This document shows positions 59,984 through 64,000 of a stretch of 64,000 nt of DNA, one piece after another. The position numbers and the translations under genes were made by a program. Origin of the DNA: Oleiharenicola sp. (lineage in GTDB: Bacteria > Verrucomicrobiota > Verrucomicrobiia > Opitutales > Opitutaceae); NCBI GenBank assembly GCA_025363455.1, contig JANYDW010000042.1, forward strand, positions 47,077 through 111,076. The letters run 5' to 3'. Each line of letters opens with the position of its first letter. Within the stretch, counting starts at the first letter, position 1. The notes beneath the pieces were generated by a model. The model was not told the origin of the DNA. It saw nothing but the letters and a program-made list of their open reading frames with translations, and searched no databases.

Positions 59984-62900
59984 ATGAACGACCCATCCAC
60001 CTCCAACGGGCCGTTGTCATTGCGCAGTGTCGCCCCGATTCTGGTGCCGGGCCTGGTGGTCATCGTCGGGGCATTCGCCGTGATCCGCTTTGGGGTCAAC
60101 CCCAAGCTGACCCTGATTCTGGACAACGTGCATTGGACGTTTTCCTACACGCTGGCTGCGGTGCTGGCGTGGTGGGGGGTGAAGGCCGCCCCGCCTGACG
60201 CCCGGGTGGCCCGACGCTGGTTTGCGCTGGGGATGAGCGCCTACGCTTTCGGGCAAATGGTGTGGGACGTGCAGGTGGCGGTTGGTTGGAATCCGTTCCC
60301 GGGCCCGTCGGACATTTTCTTCTCCTGTCTGGGTCCGGGTTGTCTGCTAGGATTGTGGGCCAGCCTCCGGGTCCACAGCAGCAAGGAACAACTGCGGACG
60401 GCCCTCCTGGATGCGAGCACGCTGGCGGTGGCGGTGCTGGTCCTGACCCTGTCCCTGTATCTGCCAAAGCAGGGCAGCACCGGCCCGTTGGCGCTGGCCG
60501 TGCTGGTGGCCTACCCGGTGACGCTGCTCGGCGCGCTGTGCGTCGGAGTGATCCTGATTCTCACCCTCCGGGCCAGGGCCGACCGGACGTGGCTGGTGTT
60601 CATCATGGCCCTGTTGGCGCAGGGCATGGTGTGGATGCACTGGAATTCCCTCACGTTGGACAACGCGCTGCAGGACGGCACGTGGTTTAATTTCTGCTTC
60701 TCCATGGCGGCGGTCGGTTCGGGCTTGGGGGCCATGTGGTGGCGGCCGCAGCTTTCGATCGAGCCCACCTGGGACCGCCTCTGCGAATGGCTGCTGCGGG
60801 TGCTGCCGGTGCTTTCGGTGGTGATCGCGGCGGCGAGCCTGTTTGTGCTGCAGCAACTGCCGCCGATCGCGCGCGCGATGGAGTTTTCCCTCGAGCTGGG
60901 GGTGGCGGCGGTCGTCGCCCTAGCCATGGCGCGGCAGAGCCTGGTGCTGGCTGAGCGTGACCGCCTGCTGTTCGCCGAGCAGCGGCTGCGCGAAAACGAG
61001 AGTCGCTTCCGCGTCCTGTTTGATTCGAACCTTACCGGGGTTTTTTTCACCGACACGCGGGGCGCCGTCAGCCAGGCCAACGACGCCTTCCTGCGTCTGA
61101 CCGGGTACAGCCGGGAGGACATGGTGGCCGGGCGCATCAGCTGGAAAACCATGACGCCCCCTGAACATGTGCCGCGTGACGAGCAGGGGGTCCGGGAACT
61201 GGCGGCCACCGGGGTGTCTACGCCGTGGGAAAAGGAGTATATCCGCAAGGATGGCACGCGTGTCGCCGTGATCGTGGGCGCGGCCCATATCGAGGCTGGC
61301 CGGGACGAACTCATTGCCTTCGCCCTCGATCTGACGCCGCTCAAGCGGGCGGAGGCGGCCTTGGGGGCGAGTGAAAACAAATTCCAGCTGCTCGTGGAGC
61401 AGGCGGCCGACGGCATCTTCATCGCCGACCGCGATGGACGGTTTCTCGAGGCGAATCTGAGCGGTTGCGCGATGCTCGGCTACGGTCGCGAGGAAATCCT
61501 GCGGCTGTCGATCCCGGATGTGCATCCACCGGCGGAGGCGGTCCGCGTGGCGGCGAGCATGCCGGGACTGATGGCCGGCGAGACCGTCCGCGTGGAATAC
61601 CTTTTCCGGCGCAAGGACGGGTCGGTTTTCCCCGGGCATCTCAGCGCCAAGATGCTCTCGGACGGCCGGCTGCAGGGCATTGTCCGCGACGTCAGCGAGC
61701 GGAAGCGCACTGAAAAATCCCTGGAGGAAAGCGAGGCGCGATTCCGCCAGATCATCGAGCACGCCCCGGATGCGATTGTGATTCTCGATCTCTCCACGGG
61801 AAAGTTCATCCTGGTCAATGCTGCGGCCGAGCAACTGTTCCGTTTGTCGGCGGCGGAATTGCTCCGGCTTGGTCCGGCGGAACTCAGCCCACCGATGCAG
61901 CCGGATGGACAACCCTCCGGGGAAAAAGCCCAGCTGTTCCTGACGCGCGTCGTCCAGGAGGGTAAACTAGATTTCGAATGGGTCCACCGGGATGCGCAGG
62001 GGCGCGATATTGCCTGTGAGGTGCGGCTGCTGCGGCTGTTGCTCGACGGTCGCACCGTGATCCGCGGCAGCCTGACCGACATTAGCGACCGCAAACAGTT
62101 GGAGCAGGCCCGGGAACGATCCCACTCCCTGGTCCAGGCCACGCTGGAGTCGACCGCCGACGGCATCCTGGTGGTTAATCGCGAGGGCCGGATCGAGACT
62201 TACAACCGCCTCTTTGCCCGGATGTGGTGCATCCCCGATGAGGTGCTAATCGCGCAGGACGACGCTCGGGCGATGCAATGCGTGCTGGAGCAACTCCGCG
62301 ATCCGCAGCAGTTCACCACGAAGGTCACCTATCTCTACGATCACCCGGAGGAGAAGAGCTTTGATCGCATCGACTTCAAAGACGGCCGGGTGTTCGAGCG
62401 CTATTCCCGACCGCAGCTCATCGGCGGGGAGGTGGTGGGGCGCGTGTGGAGTTTTCGGGACACCACTGAACAGCGGCGGCTGGAAGAGCAGTTACGTCAG
62501 TCGCAGAAAATGGAGGCGATCGGGCAGCTCTCGGGTGGCATCGCCCACGATTTCAACAACCTGTTGACCGCCATCATGGGTCACCTGGGCCTTCTGCAGG
62601 GCAATCCGCAGGTGACACCCCAGATCGCCGAGTCGCTGGGCGAGATCTCGGCTGCGGCCAATCGTGCGGCCAATCTCACGAGTCAGCTACTGGCGTTCAG
62701 TCGGCGCCAGGTGATCAGCATCAGCCTGCTCGACCTAAACGAGGTCGTGACGAATCTATCCAAAATGTTGCGGCGGGTGCTGGGTGAGCAGGTGACCGTG
62801 CAGCTGGACTTCGCGCCCGAGAAACTGACCTTCCAAGGCGATGCCGGCATGATGGAGCAGGTGCTGGTCAACCTGGCGGTGAACGCCCGCGACGCCATGC

Positions 62901-63664
62901 CACAGGGCGGGAAACTCCGGATCACGACCCGGCGGGAGACCCGGATGCCCCCCGCGGGGGAGGGGGTGACTGCAAAGGCGCCGGGGGATTTTGTGCGGCT
63001 GTCGGTCGGCGACACAGGCACCGGCATATTGCAGGAGTTCCGGGCCAAGATCTTCGAGCCGTTCTTCACCACCAAGGGTGTGGGCAAGGGCACCGGGCTC
63101 GGCCTGGCCACGGTGTTCGGGATCGTGCAGCAGCACCACGGTTGGATCGAAGTGGAAAGCGAAGTGGGCCGGGGCACCACCTTCCACATTTTTCTGCCGC
63201 TGCTGGCGCCACCGCCCACGACCCGGCTGGTGGGAGGAGAAGCAGGCCAGGCAGCCCGCGTGGCGCGCGGCCGGGGCGAGCTGATCCTGCTGGTCGAGGA
63301 TGAGGCAGCGGTGCAGCAGATTGTCATGCAGGCCCTCGGGCGCTATGGCTACCGCGTGTTGCTGGCGGGGAACGGCCCGGAGGCGCTGAAAATATGGGCC
63401 GCGCGCAAGACGGAGATCGCACTGCTGCTGACCGACCTGATCATGCCGGAAGGGATTTCCGGCCTGCAGCTGGCACGGCTATTGTTGGAGGAAAATCCCT
63501 TACTCAGGGTCGTTTATACCAGTGGCTACAGCGCAGATATCGCCGGCAAAGAGCTGAAGATGACGGACGGGGTCAACTACCTCGCCAAACCCTACGAGCT
63601 CGACCGGCTTTTCCAGACGGTTCGGACGGCGCTGGACCGCAAGGTAAGCCACTCGCCATTCTGA
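59984..63664 (+). CDS. Membrane hybrid histidine kinase with four PAS domains and a receiver
   Basis: 1226 residues starting at ATG 59984. The first 300 residues hold about eight or nine membrane segments (for example GLVVIVGAFAVIRFGV, TFSYTLAAVLAWWGV and ALLDASTLAVAVLVLTLSLY), so this is an integral sensor. Four PAS domains begin near residues 339 (FRVLFDSNLTGVFFTDTRG), 462 (QLLVEQAADGIFIADRDG), 582 (FRQIIEHAPDAIVILDLSTG) and 712 (VQATLESTADGILVVNREG). The HisKA H-box GGIAHDFNNLLTAIMG is near 850, the ATPase domain about 900-1070 and the receiver about 1085-1220 (phospho-Asp in ALLLTDLIMP). The signal is unknown. Its output regulator is not in the window. Confidence 0.9.
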   Translation: MNDPSTSNGPLSLRSVAPILVPGLVVIVGAFAVIRFGVNPKLTLILDNVHWTFSYTLAAVLAWWGVKAAPPDARVARRWFALGMSAYAFGQMVWDVQVAVGWNPFPGPSDIFFSCLGPGCLLGLWASLRVHSSKEQLRTALLDASTLAVAVLVLTLSLYLPKQGSTGPLALAVLVAYPVTLLGALCVGVILILTLRARADRTWLVFIMALLAQGMVWMHWNSLTLDNALQDGTWFNFCFSMAAVGSGLGAMWWRPQLSIEPTWDRLCEWLLRVLPVLSVVIAAASLFVLQQLPPIARAMEFSLELGVAAVVALAMARQSLVLAERDRLLFAEQRLRENESRFRVLFDSNLTGVFFTDTRGAVSQANDAFLRLTGYSREDMVAGRISWKTMTPPEHVPRDEQGVRELAATGVSTPWEKEYIRKDGTRVAVIVGAAHIEAGRDELIAFALDLTPLKRAEAALGASENKFQLLVEQAADGIFIADRDGRFLEANLSGCAMLGYGREEILRLSIPDVHPPAEAVRVAASMPGLMAGETVRVEYLFRRKDGSVFPGHLSAKMLSDGRLQGIVRDVSERKRTEKSLEESEARFRQIIEHAPDAIVILDLSTGKFILVNAAAEQLFRLSAAELLRLGPAELSPPMQPDGQPSGEKAQLFLTRVVQEGKLDFEWVHRDAQGRDIACEVRLLRLLLDGRTVIRGSLTDISDRKQLEQARERSHSLVQATLESTADGILVVNREGRIETYNRLFARMWCIPDEVLIAQDDARAMQCVLEQLRDPQQFTTKVTYLYDHPEEKSFDRIDFKDGRVFERYSRPQLIGGEVVGRVWSFRDTTEQRRLEEQLRQSQKMEAIGQLSGGIAHDFNNLLTAIMGHLGLLQGNPQVTPQIAESLGEISAAANRAANLTSQLLAFSRRQVISISLLDLNEVVTNLSKMLRRVLGEQVTVQLDFAPEKLTFQGDAGMMEQVLVNLAVNARDAMPQGGKLRITTRRETRMPPAGEGVTAKAPGDFVRLSVGDTGTGILQEFRAKIFEPFFTTKGVGKGTGLGLATVFGIVQQHHGWIEVESEVGRGTTFHIFLPLLAPPPTTRLVGGEAGQAARVARGRGELILLVEDEAAVQQIVMQALGRYGYRVLLAGNGPEALKIWAARKTEIALLLTDLIMPEGISGLQLARLLLEENPLLRVVYTSGYSADIAGKELKMTDGVNYLAKPYELDRLFQTVRTALDRKVSHSPF

Positions 63665-63694
63665 CGGGTGGCGGGAGGGTCAGCTTGGTCGGAA

Positions 63695-63773
63695 TGTAGG
63701 AGCCTGCTTGCAGGCAATTCTGCGGTTGGCGTCGTGGCGGGCGTTTCGAATCGCCTGCAAGCAGGCTCCTACA
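63695..63773. repeat. REP-like inverted repeat GTAGGAGCCTGCTTGCAGGC
   Basis: The left arm TGTAGGAGCCTGCTTGCAGG (63695-63714) faces GCCTGCAAGCAGGCTCCTAC (63753-63772), a near-perfect 20-bp stem with a loop of about 38 bases. This matches the repetitive extragenic palindromes common in several proteobacterial and verrucomicrobial genomes. It follows the hybrid kinase gene. Confidence 0.85.
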
Positions 63774-64000
63774 AAGGGAACAGAGGCAGGCAACCAAGGA
63801 CCGGTGGCGGTGGCTGGCAGGGTGTGAAAAACAGTCGATTTCCAATGAAAAGTGTCGTTCCTAGCAGGCTGCTGAAAAACCGCCCGTTTTGAGATTTTGG
63901 TGCTCCGTCGGGTGATTTTGGGCCGCGAGCGCGAGCTGCGGGCTTTGCTTTCGCGCCGGTTTCTGCGCGGTCCGCATGGTTTTGGCGGCGTTGTCGCGGG
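63774..64000. other. Window end, no gene, possible mobile element edge
   Basis: No convincing coding frame is seen. AGCAGGCTGCTGAAAAACCG at about 63863-63882 resembles terminal sequences I have seen next to some insertion sequences, but the element would extend beyond the window. This is a hint only. Confidence 0.25.

Noticed and set aside
1..64000. CRISPR array
   Set aside because: No short direct repeats with regular unique spacers were seen; the repeats present are inverted and irregularly spaced.

Overview
The window is GC-rich (visibly well above 60 percent) chromosomal DNA from a Gram-negative bacterium. The best guess is Verrucomicrobiota, probably Opitutaceae. This inference rests on the gene mix (a DUF5069 protein, MEP-pathway dxs and a long ispH, TonB-like and outer-membrane proteins) and on dense families of intergenic inverted repeats of a kind I associate with that group. 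No 16S rRNA or other taxonomic marker is present. Because GC is high, many long antisense reading frames are open; these were discarded as shadows.

Layout. (1) 1-2.7 kb: the 3' end of an unknown gene, a small exported protein, and a dihydrolipoamide-dehydrogenase-like flavoprotein. (2) 2.9-31 kb: 27 consecutive minus-strand genes for a surface polysaccharide. At the 5' end are a GT4 glycosyltransferase, a large membrane protein and the Wzm/Wzt ABC exporter. Then follow about 14 glycosyltransferases, acyl- and acetyltransferases, two methyltransferases, a PIG-L deacetylase, an O-antigen-polymerase-like and an O-antigen-ligase-like membrane protein. The initiating phospho-sugar transferase is last. 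Most genes overlap by 4 nt (ATGA or GTGA), which implies one translationally coupled operon. asnB (31.1-33.0 kb) lies just upstream on the same strand. (3) 33.3-42.9 kb: housekeeping genes, namely a DJ-1/PfpI protein, an SDR epimerase, ybaB-recR, tRNA-Gly(CCC), a tiny Cys-rich exported protein with a good terminator, dxs-xseB, an M48 peptidase and an EEP-family nuclease. (4) 43.1-50.4 kb: a signalling block with a REC/adenylate-cyclase protein, a stand-alone receiver, a hybrid histidine kinase, another receiver, a TonB-like protein and two hotdog proteins. (5) 50.5-54.6 kb: a plus-strand ParA-like ATPase followed by two proteins I cannot assign (one with a basic amphipathic tail, one Pro-rich plus coiled coil) and an outer-membrane-type protein. 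No ParB and no obvious parS are present. This is the best candidate for an undescribed system. (6) 54.5-59.8 kb: a long cyanobacterial/plant-type ispH, a DUF5069 gene and alaS. (7) 60-63.7 kb: a 1226-residue membrane hybrid kinase with four PAS domains. A REP-like hairpin and possibly the edge of a mobile element end the window.

Working together: the polysaccharide operon would initiate a glycan on undecaprenyl phosphate, extend and decorate it, and export it through Wzm/Wzt. The co-occurrence of ABC export with Wzy/WaaL-like proteins and no Wzx is unusual. The ParA cassette looks like an intracellular positioning module. Dxs and IspH are the first and last enzymes of the MEP isoprenoid pathway, which supplies the undecaprenyl carrier.

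At least five classes of inverted repeat lie between genes. In two places repeat sequence has become coding: inside alaS, and over the start of the EEP nuclease. All family assignments come from reading motifs; no database search was possible.
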